DNA from: an uncultured Bacilli bacterium
GTDB lineage: Bacteria; Bacillota_I; Bacilli_A; RF39; UBA660
Assembly: GCA_934102055.1 (NCBI GenBank)
Contig: CAKOSE010000003.1
Coordinates: 13,915-77,914 of the forward strand
Direction: 5' to 3'
Length of the DNA stretch: 64,000 nucleotides
Shown piece by piece: positions 38,086 to 47,545 of this stretch. The notes under the pieces are model-generated. The model was not told the origin of the DNA. It saw only the letters and a program-made list of their open reading frames with translations, and ran no database searches. The position numbers were made by a program, and so were the translations under genes. Position 1 is the first letter of the stretch. The number at the start of each line of letters is the position of its first letter.

Positions 38086-39210
38086 ATGACAGATTTTTCA
38101 ACAACACAAAGATTGCAAACAATATTTGATACAATTTTTTCATCATCATTTTTTATCTCACTTTCAGTAATATTAGTACTTACACTTGTAATGTTTATAG
38201 TAAATACAAAAATAAAAAGTAAAGCTCCAAGAATTATTTCTGTAATATCATATATATTATTAATGATTTTGGTTTTAGCAAGGTATGGAAACTACGTGTT
38301 ATCAATAAATGATAGTATAGTAGAAAAGTTTTTTAAAGCAATGTATTTTCCAAATTTAGTAGTATACGTTGCAATGCTTATAATAACAATATTATTAATA
38401 ATAATAAATTTTTTAACAACAAAATATAGTCAAATAACCAAGATATGTAATATTTTTTGTTTTAGCATTATTTGGTTTTTATTCGTTTTAGTACTTGATG
38501 TTGCTAAGAAAGAAAGTATCAATATTTATGAAATAGAAGAAATATATAACAATAGTACTTTGATGATTTTACTTCAAGCAAGTATGGCAATTTTTTGTAT
38601 TTGGCTTGGACTTTTAATAACAAACTTTGTAATAAGAAAATTATCAGATAAATTAGACGAAGGGCAAAGAAAGAATCAACTAAAAAACAGCAATCTACAA
38701 ATGAACGATTATACAAATTATTATAATGGACAACAAAATACTTATAATGATAACAATAACTATAACAGTAACAATCAATATAATCAGTATTCAAATGCTA
38801 ATCAAAACTATAATAATTTCAATCAAGGTAATTATAATAATAGTTATGTAGATTATAATAGTTTTGATGGAAACAATTATAATAATAGTTATATGCATTA
38901 TGATAGTTTTAATCAAAATAACTATAACAATGATTATAATTCGAATAATTATGACAGTTATAATAATGTACAAAACAGTTTTAATAACGAGTACAATAAC
39001 TATAATTATAACAATGAATATAATAACAATTATGGTTATAATAGTGAATATAACTATAATAATCAAAATGTTGTTCAAAAACATAAAGAAAAAAAACAGG
39101 AAGATGAAATAAGAGAACTAAGCGATGAAGAATTTTGGAATGTTTATAGACACAATCCTGATCAAAATCAAAATAATAATACCACTAATAACTCTAATAA
39201 TTACTGGTGA
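38086..39210 (+). CDS. Multi-pass membrane protein with Asn/Tyr-rich tail
   Basis: About 374 aa. Roughly five hydrophobic segments fill the first 190 residues. About 120 residues of low-complexity Asn/Tyr follow (repeats such as NNYNNSY; DNA 38700-39060), then a charged C-terminus (EDEIRELSDEEFWNVYRHN). No known domain. The tail is probably cytoplasmic or disordered; Asn/Tyr-rich stretches can self-associate. It shares an operon with the sortase. AGGAGG at 38072-38077 selects ATG 38086 over ATG 38080. Confidence 0.75.
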   Translation: MTDFSTTQRLQTIFDTIFSSSFFISLSVILVLTLVMFIVNTKIKSKAPRIISVISYILLMILVLARYGNYVLSINDSIVEKFFKAMYFPNLVVYVAMLIITILLIIINFLTTKYSQITKICNIFCFSIIWFLFVLVLDVAKKESINIYEIEEIYNNSTLMILLQASMAIFCIWLGLLITNFVIRKLSDKLDEGQRKNQLKNSNLQMNDYTNYYNGQQNTYNDNNNYNSNNQYNQYSNANQNYNNFNQGNYNNSYVDYNSFDGNNYNNSYMHYDSFNQNNYNNDYNSNNYDSYNNVQNSFNNEYNNYNYNNEYNNNYGYNSEYNYNNQNVVQKHKEKKQEDEIRELSDEEFWNVYRHNPDQNQNNNTTNNSNNYW

Positions 39211-39211
39211 T

Positions 39212-39236
39212 CCTGTAAAATAGTTTACAGGTTTTC
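39212..39236 (+). terminator. Terminator after the sortase operon
   Basis: Perfect 8-bp stem CCTGTAAA (39212-39219) with TTTACAGG (39224-39231), four-base loop, then a T run. Confidence 0.85.
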
Positions 39237-39290
39237 TTTTGTTTTGATGTATGTTTTGTTATAATGATAATATGATAGGAGGAAATAGAA

Positions 39291-41300
39291 ATGGCTTTTA
39301 AGAATAAAATACTAAAAGATAATACACCAGATTTAAAAGTAGTAAATAATATTAAAGCATTAGGAATAGATATGATAAATGATGCTGCATCAGGTCATCC
39401 TGGAATAGTTTTGGGAGCAGCCCCTATTATGTATAGGTTATATAGCAAGCATTTAATATTTAATCCAGAAAATCCAAATTGGATAAATAGGGATAGATTT
39501 GTAATGTCATGTGGTCACGGATCTGCTTTGTTATATGCTACATTATTTATGAGTGGTTTTGATTTAACAATTCAAGATTTGAAAAATTTTAGGAAATACG
39601 GTTCAAAAACACCTGGTCATCCAGAAGTAGGGCAAACCCCAGGGGTAGATGCTTCAACTGGCCCACTTGGACAAGGTCTTGGAGTAGCAGTTGGAATGGC
39701 TATTGGAGAGGCATATTTAAATCAAAAGTTTAAAAACTTAAAAAGCAGTTTGATAAATCATTATACTTATGCACTAGTCAGCGATGGGGATTTAATGGAG
39801 GGTATATCATATGAGGCTTCTTCTCTTGCAGGTTCTTTAGGCTTAGGAAAGTTAATTGTGTTATATGATTCAAATGGTATAAGTCTAGATGGAAAAACTG
39901 ATGGAGTATTTGATGAAGATATTTTAGAAAGATTCAAGTCAATGGGATGGGATACACATCTTCTAGAAGATCCTTATAACTTTGAAGAATTTGATTCACT
40001 TATAGAAAAGAGTAAGAGTGAAACAACAAAACCATCGTTAATTCAAATAAAAACAGTATTAGGAAAGGACTCAAAACATCAAAATACAAACCAAGTGCAT
40101 GGGAAACCTCTATCAAAAGATGATATAAAACATATAAAGAAAAAGCTAGGCATAAGAGACGTTTCATATACAGTTTTATCTGATGCTTGTAATTATATGA
40201 AGTCTTCTATAGATGAGAGAATAAAGCCAGAAATTAAGAAATGGCAAAAGACTTATGAAAGATTACAAACAAAGCTAGACAAGAGTCTCTTGAAGGACTT
40301 TGAAAGAATTAACAATCATGATCTGGATATAGATATTAAAAAGAGTATTTTTAAACTTAATCCAGAAAAATCATATTCTGGAAGAGATCTTGCTGGTCAT
40401 ATAATAAATAAATTAAAAACAAAAGATATAATGTGTTTAACTACTGATACGGGTACTTCAACGAAAGCTATGTTTAAGGAAAAAGAGCATTTTACAAGAA
40501 AAAATAGAGCTTTAAAAAATATATCATGTGGTGTAAGAGAATTAGGAACATCTGCTATTGCGAATGGTTTATCTTTAATGGGAATAAGAACAATAACATC
40601 AACTTTTTTATCATTTTCTAATTATATGATACCTAGTATAAGAATGGCTAGTTTAATGAATTTAAATAATATATATATATTTACACACGATAGTGTTCTA
40701 GTAGGAGAAGACGGTCCAACACATCAACCAATAGAGCAAATAGATATGCTAAGATTAATACCAAATGTAACAGTTTTTAGACCTTGTGATAGAAATGAAA
40801 TAATAGGATGTTTAGGTAGTGCATTAAAAAGAAAAGGTCCAACTGTAATTGCTTTAAGTAAGGATATATTACCAACTTGCAAATATACTAATATAAATAA
40901 GACAAAAGATGGAGGATATATTTTAAAAGATAAAGAAGAAGCAAATGAACAAGTTTCAATAATAGCAAGTGGTTCAGAAGTTCAGCTTGCACTTGATGTA
41001 TCTAGTTCACTTGAAAAACATATGATTACTTCTAGGGTAATAAGTATGCCTTCTTTAGAAGAATTTGAAAAACTAAAAAAAGAAGAACAAGAAAAAATAC
41101 TACTAAAAGATAATCTAAAAGTAGTAATTGAATTATCATCATGTAGTAAATATTATAAATATGTAACAGATAAAGATTTAGTATTTAATGTAAACAACTA
41201 TATGAAAAGTGGAAATAAGTATTCAATAATACATAGATTATCTTATGATGTTGATAGTATCACAAAGGAAATACTAGAAAATCTTAAGCAAAGAATGTAG
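39291..41300 (+). CDS. tkt: Transketolase
   Basis: 669 aa ThDP enzyme of the non-oxidative pentose phosphate pathway. Signatures are AASGHPGIVLGAAPI, VMSCGHGSALLYATL, GPLGQGLGVAVGMAIGE, SDGDLMEGISYEASSLAG (ThDP/Mg) and, in the pyrimidine domain, THDSVLVGEDGPTHQPIEQ. It ends in a transketolase C-terminal domain. Together with the phosphoketolase (5511) it fits a pentose/phosphoketolase-based carbon metabolism. AGGAGG precedes the ATG. Confidence 0.95.
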   Translation: MAFKNKILKDNTPDLKVVNNIKALGIDMINDAASGHPGIVLGAAPIMYRLYSKHLIFNPENPNWINRDRFVMSCGHGSALLYATLFMSGFDLTIQDLKNFRKYGSKTPGHPEVGQTPGVDASTGPLGQGLGVAVGMAIGEAYLNQKFKNLKSSLINHYTYALVSDGDLMEGISYEASSLAGSLGLGKLIVLYDSNGISLDGKTDGVFDEDILERFKSMGWDTHLLEDPYNFEEFDSLIEKSKSETTKPSLIQIKTVLGKDSKHQNTNQVHGKPLSKDDIKHIKKKLGIRDVSYTVLSDACNYMKSSIDERIKPEIKKWQKTYERLQTKLDKSLLKDFERINNHDLDIDIKKSIFKLNPEKSYSGRDLAGHIINKLKTKDIMCLTTDTGTSTKAMFKEKEHFTRKNRALKNISCGVRELGTSAIANGLSLMGIRTITSTFLSFSNYMIPSIRMASLMNLNNIYIFTHDSVLVGEDGPTHQPIEQIDMLRLIPNVTVFRPCDRNEIIGCLGSALKRKGPTVIALSKDILPTCKYTNINKTKDGGYILKDKEEANEQVSIIASGSEVQLALDVSSSLEKHMITSRVISMPSLEEFEKLKKEEQEKILLKDNLKVVIELSSCSKYYKYVTDKDLVFNVNNYMKSGNKYSIIHRLSYDVDSITKEILENLKQRM

Positions 41301-41700
41301 GAGAGTTATCTCCTTTTTCTTTTGAACTTAAATCACTTTTTATATTTGCATTATTAGTAGTATTGTTTGATGATTTATCTGAAGAATTGATTTCTTTAAC
41401 TACACGGAACATAGTTCTAGCATTATTCCAAATAGGCTTAACTTGATAAAAGACTGGGATTGCTTGATTGATAACTCCAAGTGTTTTGCTAGCACCATTA
41501 AGTATTCCAGAAAAGGTAATTTTAGAGGCACCACTTGTTGCAGCACTTGCTGCTCCAACACTAGCAGCTTTAGAACCCAATAAAGAACTAAATCTTGGTA
41601 AAGGTGCAGGACTCATTCTAACTGGATTTATGGGGAATGAGCTAGGAACAGATCTCATAAAAGAGGGATTTGGATTAAAATAGGTATAATTATTATTCAT
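41284..41700 (-). CDS. YqfQ/VrrA-like protein (possible spore coat-associated)
   Basis: 138 aa. The N-terminal half is Pro/Ser/Ala-rich, followed by SGILNGASKTLGVINQAIPVFYQVKPIWNNARTMFRVV, which resembles the conserved segment of Bacillus YqfQ/VrrA proteins. A polar Asn/Ser/Lys tail follows. The match is from memory and not certain. Its 3' end overlaps the tkt end by 17 bases on the opposite strand. AGGAGG lies 7 bases before ATG, and a mother-cell-type promoter pattern lies upstream (41719-41745). Confidence 0.5.
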   Translation of the reverse strand: MNNNYTYFNPNPSFMRSVPSSFPINPVRMSPAPLPRFSSLLGSKAASVGAASAATSGASKITFSGILNGASKTLGVINQAIPVFYQVKPIWNNARTMFRVVKEINSSDKSSNNTTNNANIKSDLSSKEKGDNSPTFFA

Positions 41701-41718
41701 AGTTTAACCTCCTAATAT

Positions 41719-41745
41719 AATCTATGTATTAAACACAGAAAATGC
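41719..41745 (-). promoter_or_regulatory. Sigma-E-like promoter for the YqfQ-like gene
   Basis: On the minus strand GCATTTT (41745-41739), 12-nt gap, CATAGATT (41726-41719). This fits the mother-cell sigma-E pattern (kmATATT ... CATACAnT) with one mismatch per box and slightly short spacing. Confidence 0.35.
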
Positions 41746-41776
41746 GACAAATAATAAAAATTTTATGCTTCATAAG

Positions 41777-41805
41777 TTGACTATATTAAGTAAGTAAGGT
41801 AAAAT
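41777..41805 (+). promoter_or_regulatory. Sigma-A promoter for pilC
   Basis: TTGACT (41777-41782), 17-nt spacer, TAAAAT (41800-41805). Confidence 0.7.
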
Positions 41806-41832
41806 TAATATGAAAATAGACGGAGGTGTAAC

Positions 41833-43191
41833 ATGAATAATCAGAACCAAAATAATATCCCAAATCAAAATGTAAATAACATGCAAAATCAGAATAACAA
41901 TCAACCAAATAGTAATAGGCAACCTGAGGAAAAAGTATTAACCCAAACCAAAGAAGGTTTAAAAGCTGATACACTTAAGAGTAAAAAAGTAAAATATAAA
42001 TATAGAGTAGAAAACCAAAAGGGAAAAAAGTTTTATGGTTATTTAGATGCTTATAATCAAGCCGAAGTAATAGCATATCTTGAAAATGAAGGATATAAAA
42101 TAATTAAAATAGAAGCTCAAAATTCGATATTAGATATAAATATAGGCAGTAATAAATTAAACTATTCAGAGTTAGCATTTTTATTGACGCAACTTTCAAC
42201 ATATTTAAAAGCTGGTATACCTTTGATTGATTCAGTAAGAATTTTAGAAAAACAATCTGTAAAAAAAGAAAAGAAAAGAATATATTCAAATATAATATAT
42301 GAATTATCTAAGGGTGAAAGTTTTTCTAGTGCTTTAGCATCACAAGGAAATGTATTTCCTCCACTTTTAATTAATATGGTAAGAACGGCAGAGCTTACTG
42401 GAGACTTACCAGAAATTCTAGATGATATGAGAGACTATTATGAGTCAATAGATAAAACAAGAAAAGCTGCAATTAGTTCTATGATTTATCCATCCATATT
42501 ATTTGTATTTGCAATATGTGTACTTGTTTTTATCCTAGCATACGTAATTCCATCTTTTGTGTCATTATTTAATCAACAAAATATAGCTCTTCCATTAATA
42601 ACTAGAGTTGTTTTAGCAGCTAGTGGTTTCTTAACAGGGCATAAGTTTATTATAATTGGAGTGTTACTTGGTCTTGTGATAGGATATATCTTATTATATA
42701 AATATGTAAAAGGTTTTAGAAAAACAATGCAAACAATAGCGATGAAATTGCCTGGGTTTGGTAAAATAATAATTTATAGAGAAGTTGCAATGTTTACAAA
42801 GACATTTGCATCATTATTAAATCATAATGTATTTATAACAGATTCAATGACGATACTTAGTTCAGTATCAAATAATGAAGTATTTAAAGATATAATAAAT
42901 GAATCATTAGAATACTTGGCAAAAGGTGCGAAGATAAGTGATGCATTTGAAGATAAATGGGCATTTCCAGTAGTAGCATATGAAATGTTAGTAACAGGAG
43001 AAAATACAGGAAGGCTCCCAATGATGATGAGTTATGTTGCTGATTATTATCAAAACCTACATGCAACTTTAGTAAAGAGAATAAATACATTTATAGAACC
43101 ATTACTAATAATATTTATAGCAATAATAGTAGGAATAATAGTAGTATCAGTAGTTATACCAATGTTTGGTATGTATGACGCTGTATTATAG
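41833..43191 (+). CDS. pilC: Type IV pilus / type II secretion inner-membrane platform protein PilC/GspF
   Basis: 452 aa. An Asn/Gln-rich N-terminal tail precedes two GspF domains (LAFLLTQLSTYLKAGIPLIDSVRI; EVAMFTKTFASLLNHNVFIT), each followed by membrane segments. The second ends with the typical FIEPLLIIFIAIIVGIIVVSVVIPMF. It is the membrane platform of type IV pilus or competence pseudopilus machines. The prepilin peptidase follows after 8 bases, but the ATPase and pilin genes are not in this window. Confidence 0.93.
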   Translation: MNNQNQNNIPNQNVNNMQNQNNNQPNSNRQPEEKVLTQTKEGLKADTLKSKKVKYKYRVENQKGKKFYGYLDAYNQAEVIAYLENEGYKIIKIEAQNSILDINIGSNKLNYSELAFLLTQLSTYLKAGIPLIDSVRILEKQSVKKEKKRIYSNIIYELSKGESFSSALASQGNVFPPLLINMVRTAELTGDLPEILDDMRDYYESIDKTRKAAISSMIYPSILFVFAICVLVFILAYVIPSFVSLFNQQNIALPLITRVVLAASGFLTGHKFIIIGVLLGLVIGYILLYKYVKGFRKTMQTIAMKLPGFGKIIIYREVAMFTKTFASLLNHNVFITDSMTILSSVSNNEVFKDIINESLEYLAKGAKISDAFEDKWAFPVVAYEMLVTGENTGRLPMMMSYVADYYQNLHATLVKRINTFIEPLLIIFIAIIVGIIVVSVVIPMFGMYDAVL

Positions 43192-43199
43192 GAATTAAC

Positions 43200-43982
43200 A
43201 TGGAAATAAACACAATAAATATAATTTACTTAATACTATTTTTTATACTTGGTCTTGTTTTAGGGTCATTTTATAATGTTGTAGGACTAAGACTCTGTAA
43301 GGGAGAAAGTTTAATATATCCCCCTAGTCATTGTACTAAATGTAATCATAAACTCAAGTTTTACGAACTTGTTCCTGTTTTTTCTTATATATTCTTAAAA
43401 GGAAGATGTAAAAATTGTAAAGAAAAAATAAATATTATGTACCCAGTTATAGAATTCTTAACAGGGATACTTTTCGCATTAAGTTATTATGTATATGGAC
43501 TTAGTCCAAGTTTAGTGTATTCTTTATTATTATCATCTTTATTTATAATAATAACTGTAACAGATTTAAACTATTATATAATACCAGATAGCATTTTAAT
43601 CTTTTTTGGATTATTAATCTTTATTTATAACATAATAACAAAAGGGATACTTGATGCTTGTACATATGTAGTGTATGGTTTAATAATGTTTTTATTTATG
43701 TATGGTTTAATGAAACTAGGAAACCTTTTATTTAAAGAAGAGAGCTTAGGTGGCGGAGATATAAAGTTAATGGCTGTACTAGGTATGACAGTTAAACCTT
43801 TAGTATCAGTTTTATCTTTATCACTAGGAGCCTTTCTAGCACTTCCAGGTTCAATATATTTACTCTTAAAAAAGAAAGATAAGATAATACCATTTGGCCC
43901 ATTCATAGTAGGAGCATTTATAATAGTAATGTTAATGGGAATAGATACGCAGGATATAATAAATTATTTAACAAATAAATAG
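43200..43982 (+). CDS. comC: Prepilin peptidase (leader peptidase/N-methyltransferase)
   Basis: 260 aa polytopic membrane protein. The cytoplasmic zinc-binding N-terminal loop has two CxxC pairs (SHCTKCNHK; GRCKNCKEK). Aspartate active sites are TVTDLNYYIIPD and LGGGDIKLMA. It cleaves and methylates type IV pilins or pseudopilins. In Bacillus comC begins the comC-spoIIB-maf-radC cluster; here it also precedes a SPOR protein and radC. It probably shares the pilC transcript. Confidence 0.94.
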   Translation: MEINTINIIYLILFFILGLVLGSFYNVVGLRLCKGESLIYPPSHCTKCNHKLKFYELVPVFSYIFLKGRCKNCKEKINIMYPVIEFLTGILFALSYYVYGLSPSLVYSLLLSSLFIIITVTDLNYYIIPDSILIFFGLLIFIYNIITKGILDACTYVVYGLIMFLFMYGLMKLGNLLFKEESLGGGDIKLMAVLGMTVKPLVSVLSLSLGAFLALPGSIYLLLKKKDKIIPFGPFIVGAFIIVMLMGIDTQDIINYLTNK

Positions 43983-43985
43983 TAC

Positions 43986-44014
43986 TTGAAAAAGTATTAT
44001 TTTTATTATAAAAT
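43986..44014 (+). promoter_or_regulatory. Sigma-A promoter for the 44044 surface protein
   Basis: TTGAAA (43986-43991), 17-nt spacer, TAAAAT (44009-44014), starting 4 bases after the prepilin peptidase stop. Confidence 0.6.
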
Positions 44015-44043
44015 TTTATTTGTAAAATAGTGAGGATGATCAT

Positions 44044-45513
44044 ATGAAGAGTGTTAATATAAATAAAAACAGAAAAACAACAATAATAGTTTTGTTATTA
44101 GTGTTACTTTCTTTAGCAGGTTCTATTTCCTATTCCCTATGGAACTATTCCTTTAAAGGAAAAGAAAATAAAATAACAACCGGAGACGTTTCAATAAAGT
44201 TTTTAGAAAGTAATACCAATGTAATAAGTCTAAAAAATGCCCTTCCAGAAGATGATACTACAGGTAAAACTAATAGTTCATATGATTTTATTGTTACTAC
44301 TAAAGCAAATTATAATATTAATTTAAAATATGATTTAAGTATAGAAAAGTTAAGTACAGACACAGGATACACAAGTTTAAATAATAATCAAATAAAAATT
44401 TATTTAACAGATTCTAGTAATAATGTTTTACTAGGACCAACTCTAATAAGTGATTTAAGTAATAATCTATTATATACAAAAACAAATACTCATAGTAGTA
44501 CTAAAACTGAAATAAATGATAAGTATAAACTAAGAGTATGGATAGATAAAGATGTAGATGTAAGTAGTTGGACTAAGGATACAAAGAATCAATATAAATT
44601 TAAGATAGGTATAAAGAGTGAAGAAGCAAACTCTCTAAACGGAGTAGATACTTTAATAAAAAAAGAAGGATCAGATGGCCTAGAAAAAATAGTTCATAGT
44701 GCAGATAGTAGCCTCCAAATAGGAGCAACTGAAGATATAACAGAATATAGATTTAGAGGAGCAAATCCCAATAACTATGCAATATTTAATAATGAATCCT
44801 GGAGAATAATAGGAATTTTTCCAACAGAAGGATCAGATGGTTCTATAAAAAATAGAATTAAGCTTATTAAAAGCGAAAGTCTAGGAAGTACTTCTTGGAA
44901 TAACAGTAATGGTCTTACAAATATTTCTAGTAGTAATAGTGATTCTGGTGTTAGGTTTTTAGGAAGCGTGCCAGGGAAAGGTGATGGTTGTAGTGGAGAC
45001 TCTAATAATTGGAGCACTTCTAATTTAAAAGAATATTTTGATTCTACTTATTATAACTCTATTTCTAACAATAGTATTATTGATAACGTTAAGTATTATT
45101 TAGGAGGTTTTACTATTGTTCATAATACTAAAAGTGATTGGTATAATTATGAAAGAAGTTCTTTGAATGATTATTATCATTCTTCTGACTCTAAAAATGT
45201 ATATGGATATATTGCTTTAATGTATTTAAGTGATTATGGTTATGCTGCCTCAGATAGTTGTTCTGCAAATCTTGGAAATTATAATTCTAATTCATGCAAG
45301 AATAATAACTGGTTATTTTTAGGAAGTAAAGAGTACACTTTAAGTCATTCCTATAATACCGGAACTGTTACATCTATTGATAGTGATGGTTCTGCCACTG
45401 TGGGTACTTGTACTAGTGAAAAGTACCCAGTAAGACCTGTACTTTACTTAAAACCAAATGTCAAAATAAGTGGAACAGGTACAACCTCTGATCCATATAA
45501 GTTTGCTATTTAA
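44044..45513 (+). CDS. Secreted surface protein with TasA/SipW-type N-terminus and lectin-like C-terminus
   Basis: 489 aa. A signal segment (VLLLVLLSLAGSISYSLWNY) precedes a domain paralogous to the start of the 21236 protein: DVSIKFLESNTNVISLKN, LKYDLSIEKLSTDTGY, KYKLRVWIDKDVDV. The C-terminal 280 residues form a second module containing YRFRGANPNNYAIFNNESWRI and, near the end, YPVRPVLYLKPNVKISGTGT. It resembles the DUF6273-type region common in gut Firmicutes surface proteins (name from memory). It has no wall anchor. It is inserted between comC and the spoIIB-like gene, breaking the Bacillus order, and has its own promoter. Confidence 0.8.
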   Translation: MKSVNINKNRKTTIIVLLLVLLSLAGSISYSLWNYSFKGKENKITTGDVSIKFLESNTNVISLKNALPEDDTTGKTNSSYDFIVTTKANYNINLKYDLSIEKLSTDTGYTSLNNNQIKIYLTDSSNNVLLGPTLISDLSNNLLYTKTNTHSSTKTEINDKYKLRVWIDKDVDVSSWTKDTKNQYKFKIGIKSEEANSLNGVDTLIKKEGSDGLEKIVHSADSSLQIGATEDITEYRFRGANPNNYAIFNNESWRIIGIFPTEGSDGSIKNRIKLIKSESLGSTSWNNSNGLTNISSSNSDSGVRFLGSVPGKGDGCSGDSNNWSTSNLKEYFDSTYYNSISNNSIIDNVKYYLGGFTIVHNTKSDWYNYERSSLNDYYHSSDSKNVYGYIALMYLSDYGYAASDSCSANLGNYNSNSCKNNNWLFLGSKEYTLSHSYNTGTVTSIDSDGSATVGTCTSEKYPVRPVLYLKPNVKISGTGTTSDPYKFAI

Positions 45514-45619
45514 AATTTATACTTAAGAAAAAATCAATTCTTGATAAAAGTTTTGGTTTTTCTTTTTTTTTCGACATTTTCCTTCTTCTTCTTATTTTAT
45601 ACTTGTTTTGGTGATAATA

Positions 45620-46078
45620 ATGAAATATAAATTTTTAGTACCCATTGCATTATCTATTGTAATAGGACTATTCTTTGGAAAAGTATTTTTCGACAATTAC
45701 AAAGGTTCTTCTTTAACAGTTTTTGATGAAAAAGATAAGGTTTATATGTTACAAGCCGGAGTCTATTCCTCAATTGATAAGATGTCAGCAAGCTTTAAAA
45801 ACTATAAAAAGTTCTTATATATCGAATCAGCAGACGGTTATCATCTCTATTTAGGAGTCACAAAAAGTAAAGAAATTGCCTCTAAAATTAAGGAATATTA
45901 TGAAAAGAAGGGCTATAGTATATATGTAAAGGAAACAATTCTAGACAATAATCAGTTTTTATCAGTACTTGGAGAATATGACAAAATAATTAATATTACA
46001 TCTTTAGATGACATCCCTGAAGTCGAAAAAATTGTTATTTCTAATTATAAGGAGATGGTTTTAAAAAATGAAGCTTAA
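45620..46078 (+). CDS. SPOR-domain membrane protein in the SpoIIB position
   Basis: About 152 aa. One N-terminal membrane segment (FLVPIALSIVIGLFFGKVFF) is followed by a SPOR-like domain: VYMLQAGVYSSIDKMSASFK, LYLGVTKSKEIASKIKEYYE and GYSIYVKE. SPOR domains bind denuded septal glycan. In B. subtilis the gene between comC and maf-radC is spoIIB, a SPOR protein that guides engulfment. Fold, topology and place match, though this protein is about half as long. ATG 45620 follows GGTGATAATA; the frame formally opens at TTG 45608. It overlaps radC by 11 bases. Confidence 0.7.
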   Translation: MKYKFLVPIALSIVIGLFFGKVFFDNYKGSSLTVFDEKDKVYMLQAGVYSSIDKMSASFKNYKKFLYIESADGYHLYLGVTKSKEIASKIKEYYEKKGYSIYVKETILDNNQFLSVLGEYDKIINITSLDDIPEVEKIVISNYKEMVLKNEA

Positions 46079-46751
46079 AGAAATACCGAATAGTGAAAGA
46101 CCTAGAGAAAAACTTCTTAGGTATGGAAAAGAAAACTTATCAGATAGTGAACTCCTTGCCCTTATCCTAAAAACAGGATCACGTGGTGAAAACGTATGTG
46201 ATCTTAGCATTAACTTACTAAAACAAATCGGAGGCTTATCTAACATAAAAGATATCAGTATGGAATCTTTAATAAGCATAAAAGGTATAGGAACAACTAA
46301 AGCAATAGAACTCCTTGCCCTTACAGAACTAGCAAAAAGAATTTATTACAAAAAAGAAAATCTTATCAAAGAAAAATACAACAAACCCAAAATTATCTAT
46401 GAAAAAAACAAATATCTATTTGACAACCTAAAACAAGAACACTTTTATTGCTTATATCTAAATACAAAAAAAGAACTTATAGAAAGGAAATTATTATTTA
46501 TGGGTACTATTAATAAAAGCGTAGTTCATCCTCGTGAAATATTTAAAGAAGCTTATAGACTATCAGCATCTAGTATTATATGTATGCACAACCATCCAGG
46601 AGGAAGCCTATATCCAAGTGAAGAAGACATTAGATTAACAAACTCATTAGTCAAAATAGGGCAAATAAACGGAATCCCTGTCGTAGATCACTTAATTTTT
46701 ACTGACGAAGGTTACTATAGCTTCTATGAAAGTAGTAAAAATAGAGTATGA
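46068..46751 (+). CDS. radC: RadC family protein (JAB/MPN domain)
   Basis: 227 aa. An N-terminal helix-hairpin-helix-like region (ERPREKLLRYGKENLSDSEL, SIKGIGTTKAIELLAL) and a C-terminal JAB metalloprotease-like domain with CMHNHPGGSLYPSEED. Its function is unsettled despite the old DNA-repair name. The first residues (MKLKEIPNSERPREKLL) match the family, supporting this start. It overlaps mreC by 4 bases. In Bacillus mreB lies between radC and mreC; here it does not. Confidence 0.93.
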   Translation: MKLKEIPNSERPREKLLRYGKENLSDSELLALILKTGSRGENVCDLSINLLKQIGGLSNIKDISMESLISIKGIGTTKAIELLALTELAKRIYYKKENLIKEKYNKPKIIYEKNKYLFDNLKQEHFYCLYLNTKKELIERKLLFMGTINKSVVHPREIFKEAYRLSASSIICMHNHPGGSLYPSEEDIRLTNSLVKIGQINGIPVVDHLIFTDEGYYSFYESSKNRV

Positions 46752-47545
46752 AAAAACTTCATTGGTATTATAAGTTCTTAATAGTTTTTATCCTATTTTT
46801 TAGTATGTTTTTCCTCATAAATAAAAATATGTCTAAAATTGTTAATTCTAGTCCTTATAAAAGCTTTATAAGTTACATAAGTATTCCCTTTAATTTCATT
46901 GACAAATATAATATATTTAAATATAAATCTGTACTAGAAGAAAACGATTACCTTCGAAAAAAAGTTCTAATAACTAATGTTGATATGGATATGTATAATA
47001 ACCTGCAAGAAGAAGTAATGCGGCTAAAAGATAGCCTTTCCTTAAAAGACACCTATACAAACACAAACCAAGTTCTCTCAAAAGTAATTATTCGTAACAA
47101 AATGTACTTTTATAGCACTTTGACTATCAACAAAGGAACAACATCAGGTATAAAAAAAGATTCCCTAGTAGTTACCTCATCTGGACTAATAGGAAGAATC
47201 TCTTCTGTAAACAAAAACACAAGCACAGTAAAACTAATAACTAGTAATTCTCAAGATAACAAAATATCAGTCATGATAAAAAACAATAATAAAACTTATA
47301 TTGGCAACATAATAGGATACAACGCACCATATATAAAAGCAGAACTATCATCATCTTATGAAGGAATAAAAGAAGGAAATAAAGTATATACATCAGGACT
47401 AGGTAACACCTACAGAAACATCTATGTTGGAGAAATAACAAAACTAGAAAAAGATAGTTATGACGCCAGATATATCATATACATAAAACCAAAACAAGAC
47501 ATGAATGATATAACCTACGTCCTAGTACTAGGAGACAAACAATGA
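46748..47545 (+). CDS. mreC: Rod-shape protein MreC
   Basis: 265 aa. An N-terminal membrane segment and a coiled-coil (LEENDYLRKKVLITNVDMDM) precede the two-barrel periplasm-facing domain (KGTTSGIKKDSLVVTSSGLI; GIKEGNKVYTSGLG; VGEITKLEKD). MreC organises side-wall synthesis with MreD and PBP2. It overlaps mreD by 4 bases. Confidence 0.92.
   Translation: MKKLHWYYKFLIVFILFFSMFFLINKNMSKIVNSSPYKSFISYISIPFNFIDKYNIFKYKSVLEENDYLRKKVLITNVDMDMYNNLQEEVMRLKDSLSLKDTYTNTNQVLSKVIIRNKMYFYSTLTINKGTTSGIKKDSLVVTSSGLIGRISSVNKNTSTVKLITSNSQDNKISVMIKNNNKTYIGNIIGYNAPYIKAELSSSYEGIKEGNKVYTSGLGNTYRNIYVGEITKLEKDSYDARYIIYIKPKQDMNDITYVLVLGDKQ

Noticed and set aside
38791..39112. Ile-rich frames on both strands within the Asn/Tyr-rich region
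   Set aside because: They are shadows of the AAT/TAT codon-rich tail of the membrane protein; no ribosome site and no natural composition.
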